Below the pieces are notes generated by a model. It made no database searches. It saw only the letters and a program-made list of their open reading frames with translations, and was not told the origin of the DNA. Source: Lysobacter_C viscosus (lineage in GTDB: Bacteria; Pseudomonadota; Gammaproteobacteria; Xanthomonadales; Xanthomonadaceae). Taken from it: 64,000 nucleotides of DNA. The stretch is taken from positions 219,111-283,110 of the forward strand of contig NZ_JBJMAV010000005.1 in the NCBI RefSeq assembly GCF_046600715.1. The letters are read 5' to 3'. Positions 55,912 through 64,000 of the stretch are shown one piece after another; positions within the stretch are counted from its first letter, which is position 1, and each line of letters opens with the position of its first letter. A program made the translations under genes and the position numbers.

Positions 55912-56580
55912 ATGCCCCACGCCGCTGCCCACGCCGTCGAGGTCGACGCGCTCAAGTCCGACAGCTTTGGCCGGATCGCGTTGATGCGCGGGCCCGATGG
56001 ACTGTTCGTCCGCCGCGACCTGGCGCACGTGCCCGCATGGTTGCGCCTGCCGGCCTGGTGGCTCGCGCGGCGCGAGGCGCGCGCGCTGTTGAAGGTCGGG
56101 GGCCTGCCCGCGACGCCGCAACTGCTGCGATGGAACGGGCGCCAGCTCGACCGCAGCTACATGGACGGCGGGGCGATGTACCAGCGCCCTCCACGGGGCG
56201 ACGTGGCCTACTTCCGCGCCGCGCGGCGCCTGCTGCAGCAGTTGCACCGGCGCGGGCTGGCCCACAACGACCTGGCCAAGGAGGCGAACTGGCTGGTGTT
56301 GGCCGACGGCACGCCGGGCATTATCGACTTCCAGCTGGCCGTGCGCGGCGACCCGCGCTCGCGCTGGATGCGCCTGCTGGCCCGCGAGGACCTGCGCCAC
56401 CTGCTCAAGCACAAGCGCACCTATTGCCCGGCGGCCATCACGCCGGTCGAACGCCGCGTGCTCAGGCGCCACTCCTGGGTGCGCCAGGCGTGGTTCGCGA
56501 CCGGGAAGCCGGTTTACCGATTCGTGACCCGGCGGCTGCTGAAGTGGGAAGACAACGAAGGCCAGGGCCCCAAGCCCTAG
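55912..56580 (+). CDS. Small RIO/Kdo-kinase-like protein
   Basis: 222 residues with a protein-kinase-like catalytic core: RGLAHNDLAKEANWLV is the HxD...N catalytic loop and PGIIDFQLAV takes the place of the DFG metal motif. The N-terminal lobe is short. Relatives are annotated as serine/threonine kinases of RIO type or as LPS-core sugar kinases; the substrate cannot be told. It diverges from the DedA-PAP2-LssY gene. Confidence 0.75.
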   Translation: MPHAAAHAVEVDALKSDSFGRIALMRGPDGLFVRRDLAHVPAWLRLPAWWLARREARALLKVGGLPATPQLLRWNGRQLDRSYMDGGAMYQRPPRGDVAYFRAARRLLQQLHRRGLAHNDLAKEANWLVLADGTPGIIDFQLAVRGDPRSRWMRLLAREDLRHLLKHKRTYCPAAITPVERRVLRRHSWVRQAWFATGKPVYRFVTRRLLKWEDNEGQGPKP

Positions 56581-56642
56581 CCCAGCGTGCCGGAGCGGCT
56601 TGAGCGGCGATGTCACTGCACCGCCTGCGTGGGCGACCCCAC

Positions 56643-56737
56643 GGTAGGAGCGACGCAAGTCGCGATCACCAGTGGACGACGGGGGTCGTGACCCGGGCTC
56701 CAACGGCATCGCGTTCGCGACTCAAGCCGCTCCTACA
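56643..56737. repeat. REP-like palindromic repeat, copy D
   Basis: Left arm GTAGGAGCGACGCAAGTCGC (56644-56663) and right arm TCGCGACTCAAGCCGCTCCT (56715-56737) flank about 50 bases, between the kinase-like gene and the SDR gene. The right arm mixes the two half-element types seen in copies B and C. Confidence 0.8.
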
Positions 56738-56770
56738 ATGAGCGCCGACGGCGACCACGGAGCAGCAGCG

Positions 56771-57589
56771 ATGTCCACCCTTGCGGGCAAGACTCTTTTC
56801 ATTACCGGCGCCTCGCGGGGCATCGGCCGGGCCATCGCACTGCGCGCCGCCCGTGACGGCGCCAACGTGGCCATCGCCGCCAAGTCGGCAGTGGCCAATC
56901 CGAAGCTGGCCGGTACGATCCACAGCGTGGCTGCGGAGGTCCATGCGGCGGGGGGGCGCGGCCTGGCCCTGAAGTGCGACATCCGTGAGGAGGACCAGGT
57001 GCACGCTGCGGTGGCCGCCACCGTCGAGCACTTCGGTGGCCTGGACATCCTCGTCAACAACGCAAGCGCTATATGGCTGCGTGGCACGCTGGACACGCCG
57101 ATGAAGCGCTTCGACCTGATGCACGGTGTCAACGCGCGCGGCTCGTTCCTGTGCGCGCAGGCGTGCCTGCCGCACCTGCTGGAGGCTGCCGAGCCGCACA
57201 TCCTCACGTTGGCGCCGCCGCCCAGCCTGGATCCGCGGTGGTGGGGGCCTCACACCGGTTACACGCTGGCCAAGATGGGCATGAGCTTCGTGACCCTTGG
57301 TCTGGCCGCGGAATTCGGTCCCCGCGGGGTCGCCGTCAACGCGCTGTGGCCGCGTTCGATCATCGCCACCGACGCGATCAACATGATCCCGGGCGTGGAC
57401 CCGGCGCGGTGCCGCACCCCGGAGATCGTCGCCGACGCGGCACATGCCGTCCTCACCTCCACGGGCGCGCGCTACGCCGGGCGCTTCCTGATCGATGACG
57501 AGGTCCTGCACGCCGCGGGCGAGACCGACCTGGACCGTTACGCCGTGGACCCGTCGCGCCCGCTGCTCCCGGACCTGTTCCTCGACTAG
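56771..57589 (+). CDS. HSDL2-like short-chain dehydrogenase
   Basis: 272 residues. Rossmann SDR with the cofactor loop TGASRGIGRAIAL, NNAS, and the catalytic YTLAK (Tyr-x-x-x-Lys). The sequence ILTLAPPPSLDPRWWGPHTGYTLAKMGM is typical of the hydroxysteroid dehydrogenase-like 2 family; the true substrate is unknown. The ATG at 56771 has GGAG upstream; an ATG at 56738 touches the REP arm and is not chosen. The stop codon lies at the edge of a 12-base tandem repeat. Confidence 0.88.
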   Translation: MSTLAGKTLFITGASRGIGRAIALRAARDGANVAIAAKSAVANPKLAGTIHSVAAEVHAAGGRGLALKCDIREEDQVHAAVAATVEHFGGLDILVNNASAIWLRGTLDTPMKRFDLMHGVNARGSFLCAQACLPHLLEAAEPHILTLAPPPSLDPRWWGPHTGYTLAKMGMSFVTLGLAAEFGPRGVAVNALWPRSIIATDAINMIPGVDPARCRTPEIVADAAHAVLTSTGARYAGRFLIDDEVLHAAGETDLDRYAVDPSRPLLPDLFLD

Positions 57590-57620
57590 TTGCTGGACCA
57601 GTTGCTGGACTGGTTGCTGG
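57588..57620. repeat. Short 12-base tandem repeat
   Basis: AGTTGCTGGACC, AGTTGCTGGACT and a third partial copy GGTTGCTGGGCG follow one another from the SDR stop codon onward. Confidence 0.7.
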
Positions 57621-57652
57621 GCGAGGCGCGAGCGTGCCGTGCCACCGCCGGG

Positions 57653-58525
57653 TCAACCCATTGGCGGGGGCAGGCGGCTGCCGCAGCACCGGCAGAAGCT
57701 GGCCTGCGGATCGTGCCCTTCCAGCCCGCAGTCCGGGCAGCCGCGGTTGTCCAGCACCCGCGTCTTGGGGTCGGCCTGGCGCATCGTGCTGGCCAGTTCC
57801 GCGGTGTAGATGCCGGTCGGCACGGCAATGATGCTGTAGCCGATCAGGATCAGGATGCTGGCGATGAAGCGGCCCAGCGTGGTGGCGGGGGCGATGTCGC
57901 CATAGCCGACCGTGGCCATGGTGACGATGGCCCAGTACATCCCCATGGGGATGCTGTCGAAGCCGTGTTCGGGCCCCTCCACCACGTACATCACCGCGCC
58001 GAAGATGACCACGACGGTCAGCACCCCGCAGACGAAGACGAAGATCTTGCGCCGGCTGCGCCAGAGCGCGCCCACCAGCACGCCGCCTTCCTCCACGTAC
58101 TGCACCAGCTTGAGGATCCGGAACAGCCGCAGGATGCGGAGGATCCGCACCACCAGCAGGCTCTGGCTGCCGGGGAACAGCAGGGACAGGTAGGTCGGCA
58201 GGATCGACAGCAGGTCGATGACCCCCCACATGCTGAAGGCGTAGCGCAGCGGCCGCTTCACCACGGCCAGGCGCAGGGCGTACTCGAGGGTGAACGCCAG
58301 GGTGAAGACCCATTCGACCGTGTACAGCGCGTTCGCGTGGCGGGCGTGGATGTAGTCCACGCTGTCGAGCATCACCACCGACACGCTGGCTAGGATCACC
58401 ACGATCAGCAGCAGGTCGAAGTTGCGCGACGGCGGCGTGTCGTGGCGATAGATGATGTCGAACCAGGTGCGACGCCAGCCGGACTCGGTGGCGGGGTTCA
58501 ACTGTGGCGAGAACAGCAGGCGCAT
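57653..58525 (-). CDS. Voltage-gated K+ channel-like ion transporter with C-terminal zinc ribbon
   Basis: 290 residues with six membrane helices. The voltage sensor S4 is VVRILRILRLFRILKLV, with Arg every third residue; the pore filter is TMATVGYGD, typical for K+ selectivity. The last 35 residues carry CPDCG...FCRCCG, a CxxC-x-CxxC zinc ribbon in the cytoplasm. Bacterial Kv-like channels of this size usually lack or vary this tail; it may gate or tether the channel (inference). It converges on the SDR gene. Confidence 0.9.
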   Translation of the reverse strand: MRLLFSPQLNPATESGWRRTWFDIIYRHDTPPSRNFDLLLIVVILASVSVVMLDSVDYIHARHANALYTVEWVFTLAFTLEYALRLAVVKRPLRYAFSMWGVIDLLSILPTYLSLLFPGSQSLLVVRILRILRLFRILKLVQYVEEGGVLVGALWRSRRKIFVFVCGVLTVVVIFGAVMYVVEGPEHGFDSIPMGMYWAIVTMATVGYGDIAPATTLGRFIASILILIGYSIIAVPTGIYTAELASTMRQADPKTRVLDNRGCPDCGLEGHDPQASFCRCCGSRLPPPMG

Positions 58526-58605
58526 GCGGGACCTCCGGCCGGCGATTGTGCCGCAGCGCGTCGTGCTATCGGCGAGAATGCCTGCAGGCCATCCGATTCC
58601 ATGCC

Positions 58606-59835
58606 ATGACCGAGTCCACCGCCGACCTCCACGCGCTGGCCGAGCGCTACTTGCTGCCGGTCTACCGGCAGCGGCCGATCGTGCTGGAGAGGGGCCTCGG
58701 GTCGCGTGTGTGGGACCGCGACGGCCGCGAGTACGTCGACTTCGCCGGCGGCATCGCCGTCAGCGCGCTGGGCCACGGGCATCCGGCGCTGCTGGCGGCC
58801 CTCGTCGACCAGGCCGGCAAGCTGTGGCACACCAGCAACGTGTTCCTCAGCGAACCGCCGCTGCGGCTGGCGCAGGCGTTGGTGGATGCGTCGCGGTTCG
58901 CCCGCCGCGTGTTCTTCTGCAATTCCGGGGCGGAGGCCAACGAAGCGGCGATCAAGCTGGTGCGGCGCTGGGCCGCCATGCGGGGCCGGGGGCCGGAGCG
59001 GCGGACCCTCCTGAGTTTCCACGGCAGCTTCCATGGCCGCACCCTGGCCACGGTCACCGCGACCGCGCAGCCGCGGTACCACGAGGGCTTCGAGCCGCTG
59101 CCGGCCGGCTTCGCCTACAGCCCGTTCAACGACCTGGACGCCGCGGGACGCGCGATGGCCGACGGCACGGTGTGCGCCGTGCTGGTCGAGCCGGTGCAGG
59201 GCGAGGGCGGCGTCACCCCGGCGACCCCCGCGTTCCTGCAGGGACTTCGCGCGTTGTGCGATCGCCACGACGCATTGCTGGTATGCGACGAGATCCAGTG
59301 CGGCATGGGCCGTACGGGCCATCTGTTCGCCAGCGACGGCTACGGGGTCGAGCCGGACGTGGTGACACTGGCCAAGGCGCTGGGGTGTGGTTTCCCGACC
59401 GGGGCAATGCTGGTCGGGGCCCGCGCGGCCGACGCGCTCGGCGTCGGGTCCCACGGCAGCACCTTCGGCGGCAACCCGCTGGCAACCGCGGTGGCCGCCG
59501 TGGCGCTGCGGGAGTTGTCCACGCCCGGACTGATGGCGAACGTCGTGCGGCAGGCGGGCGCCATTCGCGACGGCATCGCGGCGATCGACGCGGAGCTGGC
59601 GCTGTTCGATGAGGTGCGAGGCGCGGGGCTGATGATCGGCGCGCAGCTGCGTGGGGCGTACGCCGGACGCGCGGGTGACATCGTCGACGCATGCATCGGC
59701 AACGGCCTGATGTTGCTGCAGGCCGGACCGGACGTGATCAGGTTCGTGCCGGCCCTGAACATCGGCGACGACGATATCGCCGAGGGGCTGCGCCGGTTGC
59801 GCGGCGCGCTTGGCACCCTGTTTCCCGGGCCCTGA
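58606..59835 (+). CDS. argD: Acetylornithine/succinyldiaminopimelate-type aminotransferase
   Basis: 409 residues, class III PLP aminotransferase. Signatures: NSGAEANEAAIKLVRRWA, FHGSFHGRTLATVTATAQ, LVEPVQGEGGVTPA, LLVCDEIQCGMGRTG, and LAKALGCGFPTGA with the PLP lysine. It probably makes acetylornithine in arginine synthesis, or acts in lysine/arginine breakdown; no arg genes are next to it, so argD is the likely but not certain name. The ATG at 58606 is in frame; the nearby ATG at 58601 is not. Confidence 0.85.
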   Translation: MTESTADLHALAERYLLPVYRQRPIVLERGLGSRVWDRDGREYVDFAGGIAVSALGHGHPALLAALVDQAGKLWHTSNVFLSEPPLRLAQALVDASRFARRVFFCNSGAEANEAAIKLVRRWAAMRGRGPERRTLLSFHGSFHGRTLATVTATAQPRYHEGFEPLPAGFAYSPFNDLDAAGRAMADGTVCAVLVEPVQGEGGVTPATPAFLQGLRALCDRHDALLVCDEIQCGMGRTGHLFASDGYGVEPDVVTLAKALGCGFPTGAMLVGARAADALGVGSHGSTFGGNPLATAVAAVALRELSTPGLMANVVRQAGAIRDGIAAIDAELALFDEVRGAGLMIGAQLRGAYAGRAGDIVDACIGNGLMLLQAGPDVIRFVPALNIGDDDIAEGLRRLRGALGTLFPGP

Positions 59836-59893
59836 AATGCCACGCCCCGACGCCGAAGCAGCCGGGGCGTGTCGGTGACGCTCGCGCCAAGGA

Positions 59894-61018
59894 TCAGAAG
59901 CGCACGCGCATCCCCACGAAGGTCATGCGTGGCGAGCCCGGGCGCACGCGGGTGGGCCGGCGCGAGGCGATCCACGTCTCGTCGGCCAGGCTCTCCACCC
60001 GCGCGAACAGATGGGCCGCCTGGGTCAGGTCGTAGCTGGCCGACAGGTCCATGACGAAGGCCGAGCCGGTGCGCTCATCGAACCCGACCGGGCCCTGCCC
60101 GGCCTCGGTGCGCATCGCGTCGATGTAATTGCAGGCCAGGTTGACGCGCCAGCGACCGCCTTCAACGCCAGCGCGCAGATTGAGTGCGTGCTCCGGCAGG
60201 TAGGGCAGCTGGTCGCCGCGGGCGACATCGCCCCACTCCCCGAAACTGCTGGAGAAGTCATTGCGGAATTCGGCATCGGCATCGGTGTAGGTGTAGGTGT
60301 AGGTGTAGCCCATTCCCAGCGGAACGCCGACCGACCAGCCGTTGGCCTGGCCCCGGTGGGCGCTGGCGAAGACGTTGAGCGCGTCGCTGAACAGGCAGGT
60401 CGCGCCGATGCCCGGATCAGGGCCGACCCGAAGACTCCATTTCGCGGGTCGGACCGTCCGAGCGGCCGTCGGGCCGGCGGGCGAAATCGGTGCGGGTCAG
60501 GTCGATGTCCTCGTAGCGCAGGCCCGGCACCACTATCCAGTTGTTCGCGCGGATCTCGTCTTGCACGTACACCGACCACGCCCGCGCCTCGCCGATGCGG
60601 ATGTCCTGGGTGCCCGGGAGGCCGTCGGTCGTCACCATCCGCCCGTTGTCCATGCGGTAACGGTCGTCGTCCTGGAACCGGTCCTCGCTGTCCTCGTGCC
60701 AGCGCCGCCCGACCTCGACCTGGTGGTCGACCTCGCCGGTGCGCGTGGCAAGGCCCAGCACGCTCTGCACGCGGTAGCTGCGGTTGTTGTTGCGCACCAC
60801 CAGTGCGTCGTCCGGGCTGGTCTGGCCGGTCATCCAGGCGAACTTGTCGGCATGGAGCGCCGGGTTGGCCAGGATGGCGCCCAGGCCGGTGCCGCCCATC
60901 CTGGCCAGCCTGTACCGGTTGCGTGCGAAGTCATTGCGGTAGGCGACCGTGGTCAAATCCACGCCATTGGAGAAGTCCAGTTGGTGGCGCAACTCGGCCT
61001 GCTCGTGGTCGGTGCCTT
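59894..61018 (-). pseudogene. Decayed TonB-dependent receptor (FecA/siderophore type)
   Basis: The minus strand encodes pieces of a receptor barrel: GTDHEQAELRHQLDFSNGVD... up to a stop near 60417, then in another frame DPGIGATCLFSDALNVFASAHRG and finally GMGYTYTYTYTDADAEFRND...FVGMRVRF, ending in the barrel-closing Phe at 59894. The signal, plug and first barrel strands are absent (a TAA stands at the upstream edge, next to hemL), a frameshift lies between 60417 and 60313, and many residues are missing after HRG. It cannot make a functional receptor. Confidence 0.8.
60271..60307. repeat. Hexanucleotide tandem repeat in the receptor remnant
   Basis: Two copies of CGGCAT (60271-60282) and four copies of GGTGTA (60284-60307) encode the Asp-Ala and Tyr-Thr repeats on the minus strand; intact relatives usually show only YTYTDAEF here. 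Confidence 0.8.
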
Positions 61019-61105
61019 AGGCGAGATCTCCACCCCGATCCCGCAATCGACGTCCGGCGCCGGCAATTTTCATGGGCCGGGACGTGCCCAACGGAGGTCG
61101 CGTGA

Positions 61106-62398
61106 TCAGTCTCCCGCGATATCGGCGAACGCGCCGCGCGCCGCCTCGATCGTCGCTGCAATTTCTTCCTCGCCGTGGGCGCTGGACATGAAGCCGGCCT
61201 CGAACGCCGACGGGGCCAGGTACACGCCCCGCTCGAGCATCCCATGGAAGAAGCGGTTGAAGCGGGCGCCATCGGAGGCCTTGGCATCCTCGAAGGATTC
61301 CACCGGGCCCTCGCGGAAGTAGAGGCCGAACATCCCCGGGGCGCGGACGGTGTGGAACGCGACCCCGGCCGCGCGCGCGGCCCCTTCCAGTCCGTCGCAC
61401 AGCGCATGCGTGCTGCGCTCGAGCGCGTCATGGAACCCCGGCTCGCTGACGAGGTCGAGCGTCGCAAGGCCGGCGGCCATCGCGACCGGGTTGCCGCTGA
61501 GCGTGCCCGCCTGGTAGATCGGTCCGGCGGGCGCCACCTGCGACATCAGGTCACGGCGCCCGCCGTAGGCGCCCACCGGCATCCCGCCGCCGATGATTTT
61601 GCCGAACGTGGACAGGTCCGGGGTGATCCCGTAGCGCTGCTGGGCGCCGCCAAGGGCGACACGAAAACCGGTCATCACCTCGTCGAAGATCAGCACGACC
61701 CCGTGGCGGGTGCACAGCTCGCGCAGATGCTGCAGGTAGCCGTCACGCGGCAGGATGCAGTTGGCGTTGCCCACGATGGGTTCGATGATCAGGCCGGCGA
61801 TCCCGCTTCCCGCCCTGTCGAACAGTTCGCTCGCTGCCTCGAAGTCGTTGTAGGGAAGCGTCAGGGTCAGGTCGGCGAGCGCGGCGGGCACCCCTGGCGA
61901 GTTGGGAAGGCCGAGGGTGAGCGCGCCGCTGCCGGCCTTCACCAGGAAGCTGTCGCCATGGCCGTGGTAGCAGCCCTCGAACTTGACGATGCGGCTGCGG
62001 CCGGTGGCGCCGCGGGCAACGCGGATGGCCGACAAGGTGGCTTCGGTGCCGGAGTTGACCATGCGCACCATCTCGCAACTGGGCACGATCGAGGTGATCG
62101 CCTCGGCCATGGTCACTTCCAGTGCGTTGGGCACGCCGAAGCTGAGCCCGTCGCGCATCGTGCGCTCGACCGCTTCAAGGACCTTCGGATGCGCGTGGCC
62201 GGCAATCATCGGACCCCACGAACCGACGTAGTCGATGTAGCGGTTTCCGTCGACATCGTGCAGGTACGCGCCCTCCGCCCGCTGGGCGAAGAACGGCTCG
62301 CCCCCCACCGACTTGAAGGCGCGTACGGGCGAGTTGACCCCGCCGGGAAGCAGCTCGGAAGCGCGGGTGAACAGGGCGTGGGAGCGATCGGTCTTCAT
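61106..62398 (-). CDS. hemL: Glutamate-1-semialdehyde 2,1-aminomutase
   Basis: 430 residues. A PLP enzyme making 5-aminolevulinate for tetrapyrrole synthesis. Signatures: LLPGGVNSPVRAFKSVGGEP at the start, MVNSGTEATLSAIRVAR, EGCYHGHGDSFLVKAGSG, and TFGKIIGGGMPVGAYGG with the PLP lysine. It overlaps the thiE end by 4 bases (ATGA), so the two are translated together. The decayed TonB receptor begins 88 bases downstream. Confidence 0.96.
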   Translation of the reverse strand: MKTDRSHALFTRASELLPGGVNSPVRAFKSVGGEPFFAQRAEGAYLHDVDGNRYIDYVGSWGPMIAGHAHPKVLEAVERTMRDGLSFGVPNALEVTMAEAITSIVPSCEMVRMVNSGTEATLSAIRVARGATGRSRIVKFEGCYHGHGDSFLVKAGSGALTLGLPNSPGVPAALADLTLTLPYNDFEAASELFDRAGSGIAGLIIEPIVGNANCILPRDGYLQHLRELCTRHGVVLIFDEVMTGFRVALGGAQQRYGITPDLSTFGKIIGGGMPVGAYGGRRDLMSQVAPAGPIYQAGTLSGNPVAMAAGLATLDLVSEPGFHDALERSTHALCDGLEGAARAAGVAFHTVRAPGMFGLYFREGPVESFEDAKASDGARFNRFFHGMLERGVYLAPSAFEAGFMSSAHGEEEIAATIEAARGAFADIAGD

Positions 62399-63072
62399 CG
62401 GGTCTCTTCGGAAGGCTTGCCCTGCGGGTTGCGGGGGTCGTTGGGAAGGGGGGCAAAGGCGCACAGGTAGGCGCGCACGGCAGCCGCGGGATCGGCCGCG
62501 TCGAATACGCCGCTGATGACGGCGACCAGGTCGGCGCCGGCGGCTATCAGGCCACGGGCATTGTCGGGGGTGATGCCACCGATCGCCACCCGCGGCACGC
62601 CCAGCGGGGCAGCCGACTGCAGAAGCGCAACATCGGCCTGCCGCGCGAGTGGCTTGGTCGGTGACGGGAAGAACGCGCCGAAAGCGACGTAACTGGCGCC
62701 CGCGTCCACTGCGCAGCGCGCACGTCCGATGTCGTCGTAGCAGGACGCGCCCAGCAACGCGTCGTCACCCAGGGCGGCTCGCGCCGCCTCGATGTCACCG
62801 TCGTACTCGCCCAGGTGCGCGCCGGCGGCGCCGACTTCCTCGGCCAGCCGCCAGTCGTCGTTGATCAGCAGCGGAACGCCGGCAGCTGCGCACAGCTCGC
62901 GCAGGGCGGAGGCCTGTCGCGCGCGCAGCCTGGCGTCGGCATGCTTGTTGCGGTACTGCAGCCACGTCGCGCCCGACTCGATGACCACGCGCGCGCGCTC
63001 GACCAGCCGCACGGTGTCGTTGTCGTCGGGCGTGATGGCGTAGAGACCGCGATGCGGCCAACGCGTGTTCAT
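62395..63072 (-). CDS. thiE: Thiamine-phosphate synthase
   Basis: 225 residues. TIM-barrel enzyme joining HMP-PP and thiazole phosphate to thiamine phosphate. Conserved parts: LQYRNKHADARLR, LLINDDWRLAEEVGAAGAHLGEYD, FPSPTKP and AIGGITPDNA. The ATG at 63072 (MNTRWPHRGLYAIT) has GGAAG upstream; a longer start at 63108 is less likely. No TPP riboswitch is seen here. thiE-hemL with a divergent rubredoxin is a conserved layout. Confidence 0.93.
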   Translation of the reverse strand: MNTRWPHRGLYAITPDDNDTVRLVERARVVIESGATWLQYRNKHADARLRARQASALRELCAAAGVPLLINDDWRLAEEVGAAGAHLGEYDGDIEAARAALGDDALLGASCYDDIGRARCAVDAGASYVAFGAFFPSPTKPLARQADVALLQSAAPLGVPRVAIGGITPDNARGLIAAGADLVAVISGVFDAADPAAAVRAYLCAFAPLPNDPRNPQGKPSEETR

Positions 63073-63139
63073 GCACGTGCTTCCGTGGGAGCGAGGGGGG
63101 TGGGACAATGCGCGCCCCCAGTCCTCGCATTATCCGCCC

Positions 63140-63331
63140 ATGTCCGACGCTGCCACGACCACCGCCTACCGCACCTGGATGTGCGTCGTCTGCGGATTCA
63201 TCTACGACGAGGCCAAGGGGCTGCCGGAGGAGGGCATCGCGCCGGGAACACGCTGGGACGATGTTCCCGACACGTGGACGTGCCCGGATTGCGGCGTGAC
63301 CAAGGACGACTTCGAGATGATCGAGGCCTGA
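63140..63331 (+). CDS. Rubredoxin
   Basis: 63 residues. Iron coordinated by four cysteines in CVVCGFIYDEAKG and CPDCGVTKDDF. A small one-electron carrier, for example for alkane hydroxylases or oxidative-stress reductases. It diverges from thiE; GACAAT near 63104 could be its -10. The partner enzyme is not in this window. Confidence 0.95.
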   Translation: MSDAATTTAYRTWMCVVCGFIYDEAKGLPEEGIAPGTRWDDVPDTWTCPDCGVTKDDFEMIEA

Positions 63332-63351
63332 GCGGGATTTGACGTCTGCGG

Positions 63352-63807
63352 TCAATGCGCGGGTATGCCGGGACCGAACGTCATCCGCATCCCGTCCTGC
63401 AGGCCGATGCGTGCGGCTTCGCCCGCGTTGAGTTCGAGTACGTAGCGGGCAGGTGCGTCGCTGGGATAGGACGGACAGGCATTGCCGGCCGAGCAGGGTG
63501 GCACGCCCCGCTGCTGCGAAACCAGCGTGCGCTCCGCGTCGAAATACAGGATGTCCAGGGCGATGCGGGTGTTCTTCATCCAGTACGCCTGGCCGCGCTC
63601 GCGCTCATGGATGAACAGCATGCCGTGGCCGTCTGCCAGAACGTCGCGGAACATCAGGCCGCGGGCTCGCTCGGCATCGTCGTCGGCGACTTCAACCGTG
63701 TAGCGGCTGTTCCCCACCTCGACCCACAGGTCGGAGCCGGAAGCGCACCCGGCCAGCATCAGGCCCAGGCAGGCAACGGAGAAGCGCAGCGTGGCGAAGG
63801 TGCTCAT
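63352..63807 (-). CDS. DUF192 lipoprotein
   Basis: 151 residues from the ATG at 63807. A lipoprotein signal ends LMLAGC. The DUF192 domain follows: RARGLMFRDVLADGHGMLFIHERERGQAYWMKNTRIALDILYFD. The family is widespread and uncharacterised; archaeal structures show a small beta-barrel. A start at 63840 would add eleven residues ahead of the signal and is less likely. The remaining 160 bases up to the window edge hold no gene that I can support. Confidence 0.85.
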   Translation of the reverse strand: MSTFATLRFSVACLGLMLAGCASGSDLWVEVGNSRYTVEVADDDAERARGLMFRDVLADGHGMLFIHERERGQAYWMKNTRIALDILYFDAERTLVSQQRGVPPCSAGNACPSYPSDAPARYVLELNAGEAARIGLQDGMRMTFGPGIPAH

Positions 63808-64000
63808 GGGCGAGGTAGCGGGAGAGGGGCTTGCGACCATCCTGCAGCGGCCACGCCGGCGTCAAGCGTTGGCCGGGCAGGACGCACGAAAAAAATTCCC
63901 GCCACCCCCTTCCCAAGCGTGAAGCGCATGTGCACAATGCGCGGCCCTGTTGAGGGGGCGGCCTTTGGGGGCGGCCCTGAACGGGTGGGATCTGCAGCAG

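Noticed and set aside
63841..64000. Gene or tRNA at the right edge
   Set aside because: GGGGGCGGCC direct repeats and a possible promoter are visible, but no reading frame or RNA fold can be supported before the edge.

Overview
This window looks like chromosome from a high-GC member of the Xanthomonadales (Lysobacter/Luteimonas/Xanthomonas group). The evidence is the gene order aroQ-accB-accC-prmA-fis-purH, the cutA-dsbD-tlpA and rubredoxin/thiE/hemL neighbourhoods, a pyrophosphate-dependent phosphofructokinase next to a proton-pumping pyrophosphatase, secreted S8 proteases, and a family of GTAGGAGCGACG-type palindromic intergenic repeats. The genus is inferred from sequence reading only. There is no phage, integrase, intact transposon, CRISPR array, rRNA or tRNA; most of it is core genome with small accessory patches.

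Layout. 1-13.4 kb: purD start (edge), an amino acid:cation symporter, a Na+/Ca2+ exchanger, then a leftward run purH, fis, a zinc-ribbon/DUF3426 membrane protein, prmA, accC, accB, aroQ, then tlpA, dsbD (with a duplicated alpha domain) and cutA. 13.4-16.8 kb: an XRE regulator, a candidate structured small RNA with a perfect terminator, and groES-groEL behind sigma-32-like and sigma-70-like promoters, followed by a second terminator-ended candidate small RNA. 17.1-19.8 kb: a secreted subtilisin and a decayed tandem paralogue. 19.9-33.4 kb: glnE, an ELM1-like gene, small redox/stress genes, then an LPS block (glycosyltransferase, O-antigen ligase, late acyltransferase, Kdo transferase) and tolC-pcm. 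33.5-38.6 kb: tetR divergent from an RND membrane fusion protein and pump; with tolC nearby these could form a tripartite efflux system.

39.5-42.7 kb: a TPP riboswitch controlling thiC, then a beta-hydroxylase-like protein. 42.8-51.7 kb: pyrophosphate-centred genes, namely soluble ppa, an outer-membrane porin-like protein, a CmpX-like channel, K+-independent-type hppA, a secreted hypothetical protein, PPi-dependent phosphofructokinase and a short adenylate kinase. 51.7-60 kb: mpl, a LON-domain protein, a DedA-PAP2-LssY fusion whose phosphatase motifs look broken, a small kinase-like protein, an SDR, a Kv-type channel with a zinc ribbon, and an acetylornithine-type aminotransferase. 59.9-63.8 kb: a decayed TonB receptor, hemL-thiE, a divergent rubredoxin and a DUF192 lipoprotein.

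The items I would look at first are the two candidate small RNAs around groESL, the pyrophosphate gene neighbourhood, the DsbD with two complete alpha domains, the DedA-PAP2-LssY protein lacking its PAP2 catalytic residues, and the two decaying genes (subtilisin and TonB receptor). I did not find a clearly new multi-gene defence or mobile system.
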